From positions 1 to 11,979 of the forward strand of contig URFQ01000075.1 of the NCBI GenBank assembly GCA_900547195.1: DNA of 11,979 bases. The letters run 5' to 3'. Of the stretch, positions 1 to 6,807 are shown piece by piece. A program made the translations under genes and the position numbers. The notes under the pieces are model-generated. The model saw nothing but the letters and a program-made list of their open reading frames with translations. It was not told where the DNA came from and made no database searches. This stretch comes from an uncultured Butyricicoccus sp. (lineage in GTDB: Bacteria > Bacillota > Clostridia > Oscillospirales > Butyricicoccaceae). Every line of letters starts with the position of its first letter. The first letter of the stretch is position 1.

Positions 1-1229
1 GCTACGAGGACAAAGACAAGGTCGAGCTGCAATTCATCGACGCGGCCGGACGCATCACGATGTCCACCTCGGCGCTCACGGCCGACCCCAACCCCTCGAC
101 CGACGACGTCCACCGCGCGCTGACCGAGGAGACCGTGTGCAGCTGGTCGGGCGAGGATCCCATGACCGGCGAGCGCATCATGAGCGTCAGCGAACCGATG
201 TACTCGTCCCGCGGCGACCTGCTCGGCGCGGTGCGCGTGATGTCTTCGCTCAAAATCGCCGAGCGGCAGATCACCATTATCATCCTCATTTCCATTGCCG
301 CCTGCCTGGTGTTCCTTGCGCTCGTTGTGGCGTCGAACAGTTACTTTATCCGTTCGATCCTGATGCCGGTCACGCGCATCAATGAGATCGCCAAGGAAAT
401 CGCGGCCGGCCAGTACGGCATGCGCCTGCACAAGGCGTACGACGACGAAATCGGCGAGCTATGCGACTCCATCAACCACATGTCGGACGAAATCAGCCGC
501 GCCGAACGCATGAAAAACGATTTTATCTCCTCGGTGTCGCACGAGCTGCGCACCCCGCTGACCGCCATTGCGGGCTGGAGCGAAACGCTCATCGCGGGCG
601 GGGCGCAGGACCCGGAGGAGGTCATGCAGGGGCTGGACATCATCCAGAAGGAAAGCCACCGCCTGACCCAGATGGTCGAAGAGCTTTTGGACTTCGCCCG
701 TATGGAATCCGGCCGCATGAAGCTGGAAATGGAGGTCTTTGACGTCTCCATTGAGCTGTACGAGGCCGTTTATATGTATGAAAACCTGCTGCGCAACTCG
801 GAAATGACCCTGCATTACAGCAAGGAGCCGGACAGCTATTTCATCTCCGGCGACCGGCACCGCATGAAGCAGGTTTTCCTGAACATCATCGACAACGCGG
901 CCAAATACGGCCGCTCAGGCGGCAAAATCGAGGTCGCGCTCAGCCGGGATGAGGACACCATCGTGGTCTGTGTGCGCGACTGGGGACCGGGCATCCCGGA
1001 GGCCGAGCTGCCGTTTGTCAAAGAAAAATTTTACAAGGGTTCTTCCAAGCAGCGCGGCAGCGGCATTGGCCTTGCCGTGACCGACGAGATCGTGACCATG
1101 CACGGCGGTTCGCTCGATATCACGAGCAAGCAGGGCGCGGGCACGGCGGTCTATATCCGTATCCCGGCGGCCGACCCGGTCGTTGCGGCGGAACCCACCC
1201 CCGAACCCATGGAGGATATTGAACCATGA
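1..1229 (+). CDS. Membrane sensor histidine kinase (5' end missing)
   Basis: Two-component sensor kinase that autophosphorylates on a histidine and passes the phosphate to a response regulator. The frame is open from base 3 with no stop, so the true start lies before the window; the ATG at 60 is internal. What is visible, in order: the end of an extracytoplasmic sensor domain (to about 265), a transmembrane helix (about 270-345), a HAMP linker (about 345-500), and a HisKA dimerisation domain with the H-box SVSHELRTPL, whose phospho-acceptor His is at 540-542. The ATPase domain follows, with N-box NIIDNAAKYG (882 onward), G1 DWGPGIP (978-998), the F-box, and G2 GSGIGLAV (from 1056). The last 19 or so residues are a Pro/Glu-rich tail. 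All catalytic boxes are intact. The domain order resembles PhoR/WalK-type kinases. The partner regulator should lie upstream, outside the window, and the signal cannot be inferred. Confidence 0.93.
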   Translation, partial: YEDKDKVELQFIDAAGRITMSTSALTADPNPSTDDVHRALTEETVCSWSGEDPMTGERIMSVSEPMYSSRGDLLGAVRVMSSLKIAERQITIIILISIAACLVFLALVVASNSYFIRSILMPVTRINEIAKEIAAGQYGMRLHKAYDDEIGELCDSINHMSDEISRAERMKNDFISSVSHELRTPLTAIAGWSETLIAGGAQDPEEVMQGLDIIQKESHRLTQMVEELLDFARMESGRMKLEMEVFDVSIELYEAVYMYENLLRNSEMTLHYSKEPDSYFISGDRHRMKQVFLNIIDNAAKYGRSGGKIEVALSRDEDTIVVCVRDWGPGIPEAELPFVKEKFYKGSSKQRGSGIGLAVTDEIVTMHGGSLDITSKQGAGTAVYIRIPAADPVVAAEPTPEPMEDIEP

Positions 1230-2179
1230 GCAAATACCAAATGCCCCCGTGCATCCGAAAAACAACCATCGGCGGGCAGGCCATCATCGAGGGCATTGTG
1301 ATGAAAGGCCCAAAGCGCACCTGCGTTGTCGTGCGCAAAGCGGACGGCACGCTGGTCACCGAGGAGCGCGACAGCAGCACCCCGAAAAGCAGGTTTTGGC
1401 GGCTCCCCATCTGCCGCGGCGCGTACAGCCTGTTCACCGCGCTGAAAGACGGGCTGGAGGACATTGATTACTCGTCGAAGTTTATCGAGGACGGCGAGGG
1501 AGAGGAACCGTCCAAATTTGAGCGGTGGCTGGAGCAAAAGCTCGGCTCGGAAACGCTGGAAAAAGCCATCATGGCGTTTGCGATGGTGGTCGGCATCGCC
1601 ATCCCGGTCGGGTTGTTCATGCTGCTGCCGTCGTTTGCCGGCGGCCTGCTGCCGGAAGCCACCCCAAATGTGGCGCGCAACCTGTTTGAAGGCATGCTGC
1701 GCATTGCCATTTTCCTGTGCTTTATGTGGTCGGTATCCCATATGAAGGACATCCGGCGCACGTTTGAATACCACGGCGCCGAGCACAAGACCATTTTCTG
1801 CTATGAAGCCGGCCTGCCGCTGACGGTGGAAAACGTGCGCAGCATGCCGCGTTTCCACCCGCGGTGCGGCACCAGCTTCCTGTTTGTCCTGATTATCGTC
1901 GCGACCCTTGTGTCGTCGCTCGTGTTTTCGGTGGTTGCGGTCACAAACCCCTTCCTGCGCGCGCTGACGCATTTGATCATCCTGCCGCTTGTCGTCGGGA
2001 TTTCCTATGAGTTCAACCGCTACGCCGGCCGGCATGACAACCTGGCCTGCCGCGCCCTGCGCTGGCCGGGCCTGATGATCCAGCACCTGACCGTGTTCGA
2101 GCCGGATGACAGCATGATCGAGGTCGCCATTGAAGGCGTGAAACGTGTCATTCCGGAGGATGGCAGCGACGCCTGGTAA
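1226..2179 (+). CDS. yqhQ: YqhQ-like DUF1385 membrane protein
   Basis: A 317-residue protein of the DUF1385 (YqhQ) family, widespread in Firmicutes; its biochemical role is not established as far as I know. Family signatures seen: GGQAIIEG at residues 16-23, EYHGAEHK at 181-188, FHPRCGTS at 210-217 and a C-terminal EPDDSMIEVAI block. Hydrophobic segments at about 113-138, 156-172, 218-240 and 246-262 suggest a polytopic membrane protein. The conserved His, Glu and Cys residues between helices could bind a metal, but that is inference. The start ATG overlaps the kinase stop (ATGA, 4 bp) and has GGAGG at 1211-1215 inside the kinase gene, so the two are probably translationally coupled. An in-frame ATG five codons later is a weaker alternative. 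A terminator follows at about 2240. Confidence 0.9.
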   Translation: MSKYQMPPCIRKTTIGGQAIIEGIVMKGPKRTCVVVRKADGTLVTEERDSSTPKSRFWRLPICRGAYSLFTALKDGLEDIDYSSKFIEDGEGEEPSKFERWLEQKLGSETLEKAIMAFAMVVGIAIPVGLFMLLPSFAGGLLPEATPNVARNLFEGMLRIAIFLCFMWSVSHMKDIRRTFEYHGAEHKTIFCYEAGLPLTVENVRSMPRFHPRCGTSFLFVLIIVATLVSSLVFSVVAVTNPFLRALTHLIILPLVVGISYEFNRYAGRHDNLACRALRWPGLMIQHLTVFEPDDSMIEVAIEGVKRVIPEDGSDAW

Positions 2180-2234
2180 GGGCGGTTTCGTCCCCGGCCA
2201 AACGCGCGGGAGTTCCATACCTGCACGATGATTT

Positions 2235-2276
2235 CCCCGGGCGGCCTTTAAGGTCGCCCTTTTCCCGGATTTTTTT
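2235..2276 (+). terminator. Intrinsic terminator after yqhQ
   Basis: The stem GGGCGGCC (2239-2246) pairs with GGTCGCCC (2252-2259) with one G-T wobble across a TTTAA loop, followed by TTTT. A competing outer pairing, CCGGG (2237-2241) with CCCGG (2264-2268), is followed by ATTTTTTT. Either fold would terminate transcription from the kinase-yqhQ unit. Confidence 0.75.
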
Positions 2277-2307
2277 GATCTTAATACAGATAGAAGGATA
2301 AAGAGAT

Positions 2308-3168
2308 ATGACCATCACCATCAACGACCTTTATATCGACCTGCGCCGCCGTTTCCGCGCCGCCGGGATCTCCATGGCCGAGCTGGAGGCGCGCGAACTG
2401 ACCGCCTTTGCCGCGGGCGCAGACAAGCGCATGACCGCCGATTGGGCGTACCGGTATCTCGACCCGGACACCGCCGGCCGCGCTTATGAAATGGCCGAAC
2501 GCCGCGCAGAAGGCGAACCGCTTGCCTACATCCTCGGCGAGTGGGATTTCTGCGGGCACACATTCCTTGTGAATAAACATGTGCTGATCCCGCGCCCGGA
2601 CACAGAGCCTCTGTGCGCGCTCGCCATCGAAGACGCCAAAACCCTGGACACCCCCAAGGTGCTCGACCTGTGCTGCGGCTCCGGCTGCATCGGCCTTTCC
2701 CTGCTGTGCGCCGTACCGGACGCCCGCTGCTGCGCGGTGGACTTGTCCGAAGATGCGCTGGTGGTCGCGCGCGAAAATGCACGCCGTCTGGGCGTTGCCG
2801 CGCGCTATTTTACCTCGGCCGGCAATGCGCTCAGCCTGCCCGACGCGCATCTCGGCGCCTTCGACCTCATGCTGTGCAACCCGCCGTACGTCGCAGCCGC
2901 CGAGATGGAGGAGCTCGACCGGAGCGTCGCCGCGTTTGAGCCGCGCATGGCGCTCTACGGCGGCGAGGATGGGCTGGACTTTTACCGGAACATCGCGAAA
3001 AACTGGGTCAAAATGATGAATCCGGGCGGACGGATGTACTTTGAATGCGGCTGGAAGCAGGCGCAGGAGGTTGCCTCCATCTTTGACGCGCATGGCATGA
3101 GCGACATTTTCATGGCCGAGGATCTTTCCGGCATCCTGCGCATCGTCGTGGTCAAAGCGAAGGTGTAA
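2308..3168 (+). CDS. prmC: Release factor glutamine methyltransferase PrmC
   Basis: SAM-dependent N5-glutamine methyltransferase that modifies the GGQ glutamine of peptide chain release factors RF1 and RF2 in the cytoplasm, which aids translation termination. It is 286 residues, normal for the family. The N-terminal helical substrate-binding domain ends in the signature GEPLAYILG (69-77) and LIPRPDTE (93-100). The SAM-binding loop is VLDLCCGSGCIGLSL (118-132), with cysteines where many homologues have Gly/Thr. The catalytic NPPY is at 191-194. The start has AGAAGGA at 2292-2298, 9 bp upstream. Many Firmicutes keep prmC beside prfA and rpmE; here it lies between yqhQ and recA. I see no convincing promoter in the 30 bp between the preceding terminator and the start codon, so it may depend on readthrough. 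Confidence 0.95.
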   Translation: MTITINDLYIDLRRRFRAAGISMAELEARELTAFAAGADKRMTADWAYRYLDPDTAGRAYEMAERRAEGEPLAYILGEWDFCGHTFLVNKHVLIPRPDTEPLCALAIEDAKTLDTPKVLDLCCGSGCIGLSLLCAVPDARCCAVDLSEDALVVARENARRLGVAARYFTSAGNALSLPDAHLGAFDLMLCNPPYVAAAEMEELDRSVAAFEPRMALYGGEDGLDFYRNIAKNWVKMMNPGGRMYFECGWKQAQEVASIFDAHGMSDIFMAEDLSGILRIVVVKAKV

Positions 3169-3188
3169 AATTTTCCACCAAAAACTAT

Positions 3189-3202
3189 CGAACGGATTTT
3201 CG
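3189..3202 (+). promoter_or_regulatory. Candidate LexA (SOS) box upstream of recA
   Basis: CGAACGGATTTTCG is a 14-bp imperfect palindrome matching the Gram-positive LexA operator pattern CGAAC-N4-GTTCG except for one base (G to T in the right arm). It lies 9 bp upstream of the recA -35 element. recA is a standard LexA target, which supports the call. The off-consensus arm and upstream position leave some doubt. Confidence 0.6.
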
Positions 3203-3211
3203 AAAAATAGC

Positions 3212-3240
3212 TTGCAAAAAAAATCAGACTGTGCTATGCT
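3212..3240 (+). promoter_or_regulatory. Sigma-A-type promoter of recA
   Basis: The -35 TTGCAA (3212-3217) and -10 TATGCT (3235-3240) are separated by exactly 17 bp. The predicted transcript starts near 3247 and has a leader of about 75 nt before the recA start codon. Confidence 0.7.
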
Positions 3241-3256
3241 GATAGCAGTCAAACGG

Positions 3257-3296
3257 GGCGCCCGGCAGGGCGCCTTCCCCGGGGTACGCCGTACCC
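3257..3296 (+). promoter_or_regulatory. Two tandem hairpins in the recA leader
   Basis: A perfect 7-bp stem GGCGCCC/GGGCGCC (3257-3263 with 3268-3274) is followed 7 bp later by a perfect 6-bp stem GGGTAC/GTACCC (3282-3287 with 3291-3296) and then ATTTT. The ribosome binding site AGGAGG (3308-3313) begins 11 bp after the second stem. The function is unknown; mRNA stabilisation or partial attenuation are the obvious options. The T-run is short for a true terminator. Confidence 0.55.
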
Positions 3297-3321
3297 ATTT
3301 TCGTGTCAGGAGGCTATCATC

Positions 3322-4506
3322 ATGGCAGCAGAGAAGAAAAAGCACCTTGAGCCGGTTGCGCCGGCTGCGGATAAAAAGAAGGCCCTCGCGCTGGCCCTCG
3401 GCCAGATCGAAAAGAATTTCGGCAAGGGCGCGGTCATGCGTTTGGGCGAAAACGCCGGCATGAACGTGGAGCATATCCCCACCGGCTCCATCGGCCTGGA
3501 CATGGCGCTCGGCATCGGCGGCCTGCCGCGCGGCCGTATCATTGAGATTTATGGGCCGGAATCGTCCGGTAAAACCACGGTTGCGTTGCATGCGGTCGCA
3601 CAGGCGCAGAAAATGGGCGGCGAAGCCGCATTTATCGACGCCGAACATGCGCTCGACCCGATTTATGCCCGTGCGCTCGGCGTCGATATCGACAGCCTGC
3701 TGGTCTCCCAGCCGGACACCGGCGAGCAGGGGCTTGAAATCACGGAAGCGCTCGTGCGCTCGGGCGCGATCGATATCGTGGTCGTGGACTCGGTCGCCGC
3801 GCTCGTGCCGCGCGCCGAAATTGAGGGCGACATGGGCGATTCCTTTGTCGGCCTGCATGCCCGCATGATGAGCCAGGCCATGCGCAAGCTGGCCGGTTCC
3901 ATCGCCAAGTCCAACTGCTGCGTCATCTTTATCAACCAGCTACGCGAGAAGGTCGGCGTGATCTACGGAAACCCCGAAGTCACCACCGGCGGCCGCGCGC
4001 TCAAGTTTTATTCGTCGGTGCGCATCGATGTGCGCCGCGTCGAGCACCTCAAAGACGGTTCTACCCTCATCGGCAGTCACACCCGGTGCAAAATCGTGAA
4101 AAACAAGGTCGCGCCCCCGTTTAAGGAGGCCGAATTTGATATTATGTACGGCGAAGGCATTTCGTTTACCGGCGAACTGGTCGATCTGGGCGTCAAATAC
4201 GGCATTGTGCAGAAAGCGGGCGCATGGTTTTCCATGGGCGATACCCGTCTGGGACAGGGCCGCGACAACGCCAAGCTTTATTTCAAGGAGCATCCCGAAG
4301 AAGCCGAGCAGGTTCACAAGCAGGTCGAAGAGGCCATTTTGACTGAGCGTGCCGAAGCTGCAAAGAAAGGGCTGAAACAGCCGCTTGCCAAGGCGAAGGA
4401 CGGCAGCGGGGCGGAACCCCCCAAGCCCGCCAAGGCCGCGCCGGTTTCCTCGGCCAAGGCGGTGTCCATTGACGCAGATGATTTTGACGACGACCTTGAA
4501 GGCTAA
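3322..4506 (+). CDS. recA: Recombinase RecA
   Basis: ATP-dependent recombinase that forms filaments on single-stranded DNA, catalyses strand exchange and triggers LexA self-cleavage in the SOS response. At 394 residues it is longer than the 352 of E. coli RecA. The extra length is an N-terminal Lys/Ala extension and a low-complexity Lys/Ala/Pro linker (about 345-380) before the usual acidic tail ending DADDFDDDLEG. Walker A GPESSGKTT is at 78-86 and the Walker B aspartate at 156 (VVVDS). The L2 region reads NPEVTTGGRALKFYSS, close to the family consensus. AGGAGG at 3308-3313, 8 bp before the ATG, fixes the start. It has its own promoter and a candidate LexA box, and its stop codon overlaps the recX start by one base. 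Confidence 0.98.
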   Translation: MAAEKKKHLEPVAPAADKKKALALALGQIEKNFGKGAVMRLGENAGMNVEHIPTGSIGLDMALGIGGLPRGRIIEIYGPESSGKTTVALHAVAQAQKMGGEAAFIDAEHALDPIYARALGVDIDSLLVSQPDTGEQGLEITEALVRSGAIDIVVVDSVAALVPRAEIEGDMGDSFVGLHARMMSQAMRKLAGSIAKSNCCVIFINQLREKVGVIYGNPEVTTGGRALKFYSSVRIDVRRVEHLKDGSTLIGSHTRCKIVKNKVAPPFKEAEFDIMYGEGISFTGELVDLGVKYGIVQKAGAWFSMGDTRLGQGRDNAKLYFKEHPEEAEQVHKQVEEAILTERAEAAKKGLKQPLAKAKDGSGAEPPKPAKAAPVSSAKAVSIDADDFDDDLEG

Positions 4507-4991
4507 TGACGCGGGAAGAACTGGAAAACACCTACGAGGCCGCGCTGAATGACGCGGCAAAGCAGCTTTCCTATCGTGAACTCAGCGCATCCGCCCTGCG
4601 GGAAAAGCTGCTGAAGAAGGGGCACAGCGAAGATGCGGTCGACTATGCTCTCGCATGGCTTACCGAACGGAAGCTGCTTGACGACAGCCGCTTTGCGGAA
4701 TCCACCGTACATTCCTACGGCCGTCGTGGCTACGGGACCCTCCGCATCCGGCAGGAGCTGCACCGCCGCGGCGTGTCCCGCGAGGACGCGGCGGCGGCCA
4801 TGGAGGACTACGCGCCGGACGATGCAATGCTGCTCGCCCTTTTGGACAAGAAGCTCCAGGGCGATCTGTCCGACCCCAGGGCAGTGCAGCGCGCAATCGC
4901 GTATTTGCAGCGGCGTGGGTTTCCATGGAGCGATATCCGCCGCGCACTCAACGAATATGGCGCAGCCCTGGATGAGCAGTTCGACGGATAA
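4506..4991 (+). CDS. recX: RecA regulatory protein RecX
   Basis: RecX binds RecA filaments and modulates, usually inhibits, RecA activity. This 161-residue copy is almost wholly helical and charged, with the family's repeated three-helix modules: a YRELSASALREKLLKKG segment near the N terminus, then LDDSRFAEST, and a C-terminal AIAYLQRRGF-PWSDIRRAL module. The start ATG shares its first base with the last base of the recA stop (TAATG), so recX is probably translated by ribosomes terminating on recA; the only upstream purine run is a weak GAAGG. The recA-recX order is classic, and coupling keeps RecX low relative to RecA. Confidence 0.92.
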   Translation: MTREELENTYEAALNDAAKQLSYRELSASALREKLLKKGHSEDAVDYALAWLTERKLLDDSRFAESTVHSYGRRGYGTLRIRQELHRRGVSREDAAAAMEDYAPDDAMLLALLDKKLQGDLSDPRAVQRAIAYLQRRGFPWSDIRRALNEYGAALDEQFDG

Positions 4992-5004
4992 AAAGCGCAG
5001 AATT

Positions 5005-5011
5005 AAGGAGG
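5005..5011 (+). promoter_or_regulatory. Ribosome binding site deciding a GTG start
   Basis: AAGGAGG sits 7 bp before the GTG at 5019. An ATG at 5012 in another frame directly abuts this site and is too close to be used, so GTG is preferred. Confidence 0.75.
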
Positions 5012-5018
5012 ATGTTCC

Positions 5019-5324
5019 GTGAAATTCAAGCGATTTCTGCCTGGTGTCGCATTCCTTGCTGCGCTGCTTATGTTCGCTGTCCATGCGCGTTCCCTCTTGT
5101 ACATCGCCGATACGCCGTCGTCCGCCATTGCGCTTGTCCTGCATATGAAGACACCGCCGCTGGCCGACATGATCCTACTTGTGGGCGCAGCGTATGCCCT
5201 GCGCCGGGTCTCCCGCGCCCAGCCCGCCTCCCGCGCGGTTTTTGTGCTCACGCTGACGCTCATTCTGCTCGTGCTCAGCTTCGTCATCCATCTGATCTGG
5301 TTCTCCGCCCCGTTTCTCACCTGA
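5019..5324 (+). CDS. Small membrane protein, unknown function
   Basis: A 101-residue hydrophobic protein that I do not recognise. It shows three likely transmembrane helices, at about residues 9-27, 46-62 and 73-96, joined by a short loop holding TPSSAIALVLHMKTPP and a basic loop (LRRVSRAQPASR) that should face the cytoplasm by the positive-inside rule. There are no cysteines or obvious catalytic residues. It starts with GTG behind a strong AAGGAGG, 27 bp after the recX stop, with no promoter visible between them, so it is most likely the last gene of the recA-recX transcript. A terminator follows about 50 bp downstream. The strong ribosome site and normal codon bias support a real gene. Any link to DNA repair is only positional. 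Confidence 0.75.
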   Translation: MKFKRFLPGVAFLAALLMFAVHARSLLYIADTPSSAIALVLHMKTPPLADMILLVGAAYALRRVSRAQPASRAVFVLTLTLILLVLSFVIHLIWFSAPFLT

Positions 5325-5371
5325 GCATGCTCAGCATTTCCCGCAATCCTGCACAAAAACTGGCCTCTATT

Positions 5372-5404
5372 GCCGTCCGGTTTATCCCGGGCGGCATGTT
5401 TTTT
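5372..5404 (+). terminator. Intrinsic terminator closing the recA block
   Basis: A 9-bp stem GCCGTCCGG (5372-5380) with CCGGGCGGC (5387-5395), containing one wobble pair and a 6-nt loop, is followed by ATG and six T residues. It separates the recA-recX block from rimO. Confidence 0.85.
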
Positions 5405-5407
5405 CTG

Positions 5408-5436
5408 CTGACAAATCCCTGCCGGTGTGATAGAAT
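5408..5436 (+). promoter_or_regulatory. Sigma-A-type promoter of rimO-pgsA
   Basis: The -35 CTGACA (5408-5413) and -10 TAGAAT (5431-5436) have a 17-bp spacer and lie directly after the preceding terminator. The predicted start is near 5443, giving a short leader of about 27 nt. Confidence 0.75.
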
Positions 5437-5456
5437 AAACTGAATAAAAGTTTTAC

Positions 5457-5462
5457 AGGAGG
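5457..5462 (+). promoter_or_regulatory. Ribosome binding site deciding the rimO TTG start
   Basis: AGGAGG lies 7 bp before TTG at 5470. No in-frame ATG occurs before codon 21, which is inside the conserved N-terminal domain, so TTG is the start. Confidence 0.85.
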
Positions 5463-5469
5463 AAGAGTT

Positions 5470-6807
5470 TTGACCAAAATTTCGCTCATTTCGCTCGGCT
5501 GTGCCAAAAATCTGGTCGATTCCGAACATATGCTGGCCCGCCTGCGCGATGCGGGCTACACTATTACGGACGACATGGTGGAAGCCGATGTGGGCGTCGT
5601 GAACACCTGCGGCTTCATCGAAGCGGCCAAGAGCGAGGCCATCGAGGCCATTCTCGACACGGCGCGCTACAAGGAAGAAGGCTCTATGAAGGGCCTGATC
5701 GTCACCGGATGCCTCGCCCAGCGCTACCGCGCCGAGATCGAAACCGATTTGCCCGAAGTGGACGCCATCTGCGGCACGGGCAGCTATGACAACATCGTGG
5801 ACGCGGTGCGCGATGTGCTCGCAGGCAAAAAGGCCGCATACATGGCCGATATGGCTTCGGCGGCGCTGGAAGGCGGCCGCGACCGCCTGACCCCGCCCTA
5901 TACCGCCTATCTGAAAATTGCCGAGGGCTGCTCCAACCTTTGCGCCTACTGCATCATCCCCAAACTGCGCGGGCCGTACCGCAGCCGCGATTTTGAAGGG
6001 CTGCTCCAAGAGGCGCGCGCCCTTGCCGCCGACGGCGTGAAGGAGCTGATCGTCATCGCGCAGGACATTACCAAATACGGTCTGGATCTGCCCGCGCGCA
6101 AACGCCTGCTCCCCGCCCTGCTGCGCGAGCTATGCCAAATGGACTTTACCTGGATACGCCTGCACTACCTCTATCCCGACCAGATTACGGACGAACTCAT
6201 CGACGTAATCGCGGACGAGCCGAAAATTGTTAAATACCTCGACATCCCCTTGCAGCATGTGTCAAAGCGCATCCTGCGCGCCATGCATCGCCCGGGCGAC
6301 CGCGGCAGCCTGACCGCGCTCATCCACACCCTGCGCAGCCGTATCCCCGGCCTTGTCCTGCGCACCAGCCTGATTGTCGGCCTTCCGGGCGAAACCGAGG
6401 AGGAATTCACCGAGCTGTGCGAATTTTTACAGGACGTGCGCATCGAACGCGCGGGCGTGTTTGAGTTTTCCCCCGAGGAGGGAACCGAAGCCGCCGGCCT
6501 GCCCGATCAGATTGACGAGGAGGAAAAACACCGCCGTCGCCTGATTGTCGAGGAACTCCAATCGGGCGTCATCGACGAATACAACCTGTCCCGCATGCAT
6601 GAAACGCTTGACGTTTTGTGCGAAGGGTGGGATAATGAGTCCGGGCTGTCGTTTGGACGCAGCTATGCCGATTCGGTCGATGTGGATGGCAAGGTGTATT
6701 TTGCGTCGGAAACCGAAGTCCAGCCCGGTGAATTTGTCACCGTGCGTATTGAAAACAGTCTGGGCGCCGATCTCGAAGGCGTCCGGGTAGGAGGTTCATT
6801 CTCGTGA
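5470..6807 (+). CDS. rimO: Ribosomal protein S12 methylthiotransferase RimO
   Basis: Radical-SAM enzyme with two iron-sulfur clusters that adds a methylthio group to the conserved aspartate of ribosomal protein S12. It is 445 residues, typical for RimO. The N-terminal UPF0004/MTTase domain carries the three cluster cysteines C11 (LGCAKNLVDSE), C47 (NTCGF) and C81 (TGCLAQRY). The radical-SAM triad is C154, C158 and C161 (CSNLCAYC), followed by IIPKLRGPYRSR. LGCAKN and LRGPYRSR favour RimO over the related tRNA enzyme MiaB. The C-terminal TRAM domain (about 375-445) probably binds the ribosomal substrate. It uses a TTG start behind AGGAGG and overlaps pgsA by 4 bp, so the pair form one coupled unit from the promoter at 5408. 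Confidence 0.96.
   Translation: MTKISLISLGCAKNLVDSEHMLARLRDAGYTITDDMVEADVGVVNTCGFIEAAKSEAIEAILDTARYKEEGSMKGLIVTGCLAQRYRAEIETDLPEVDAICGTGSYDNIVDAVRDVLAGKKAAYMADMASAALEGGRDRLTPPYTAYLKIAEGCSNLCAYCIIPKLRGPYRSRDFEGLLQEARALAADGVKELIVIAQDITKYGLDLPARKRLLPALLRELCQMDFTWIRLHYLYPDQITDELIDVIADEPKIVKYLDIPLQHVSKRILRAMHRPGDRGSLTALIHTLRSRIPGLVLRTSLIVGLPGETEEEFTELCEFLQDVRIERAGVFEFSPEEGTEAAGLPDQIDEEEKHRRRLIVEELQSGVIDEYNLSRMHETLDVLCEGWDNESGLSFGRSYADSVDVDGKVYFASETEVQPGEFVTVRIENSLGADLEGVRVGGSFS

Noticed and set aside
1151..2218. 355-codon - strand frame opposite yqhQ
   Set aside because: It lies antisense to a recognised family gene, is rich in Arg/His/Gln, and has no start signals.
2281..3858. Long open frame (525 codons) on the - strand opposite prmC and recA
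   Set aside because: It is the antisense of two certain genes; GC-rich codon bias keeps such frames open. The translation is His/Arg/Ala-rich with no family signal or ribosome site.
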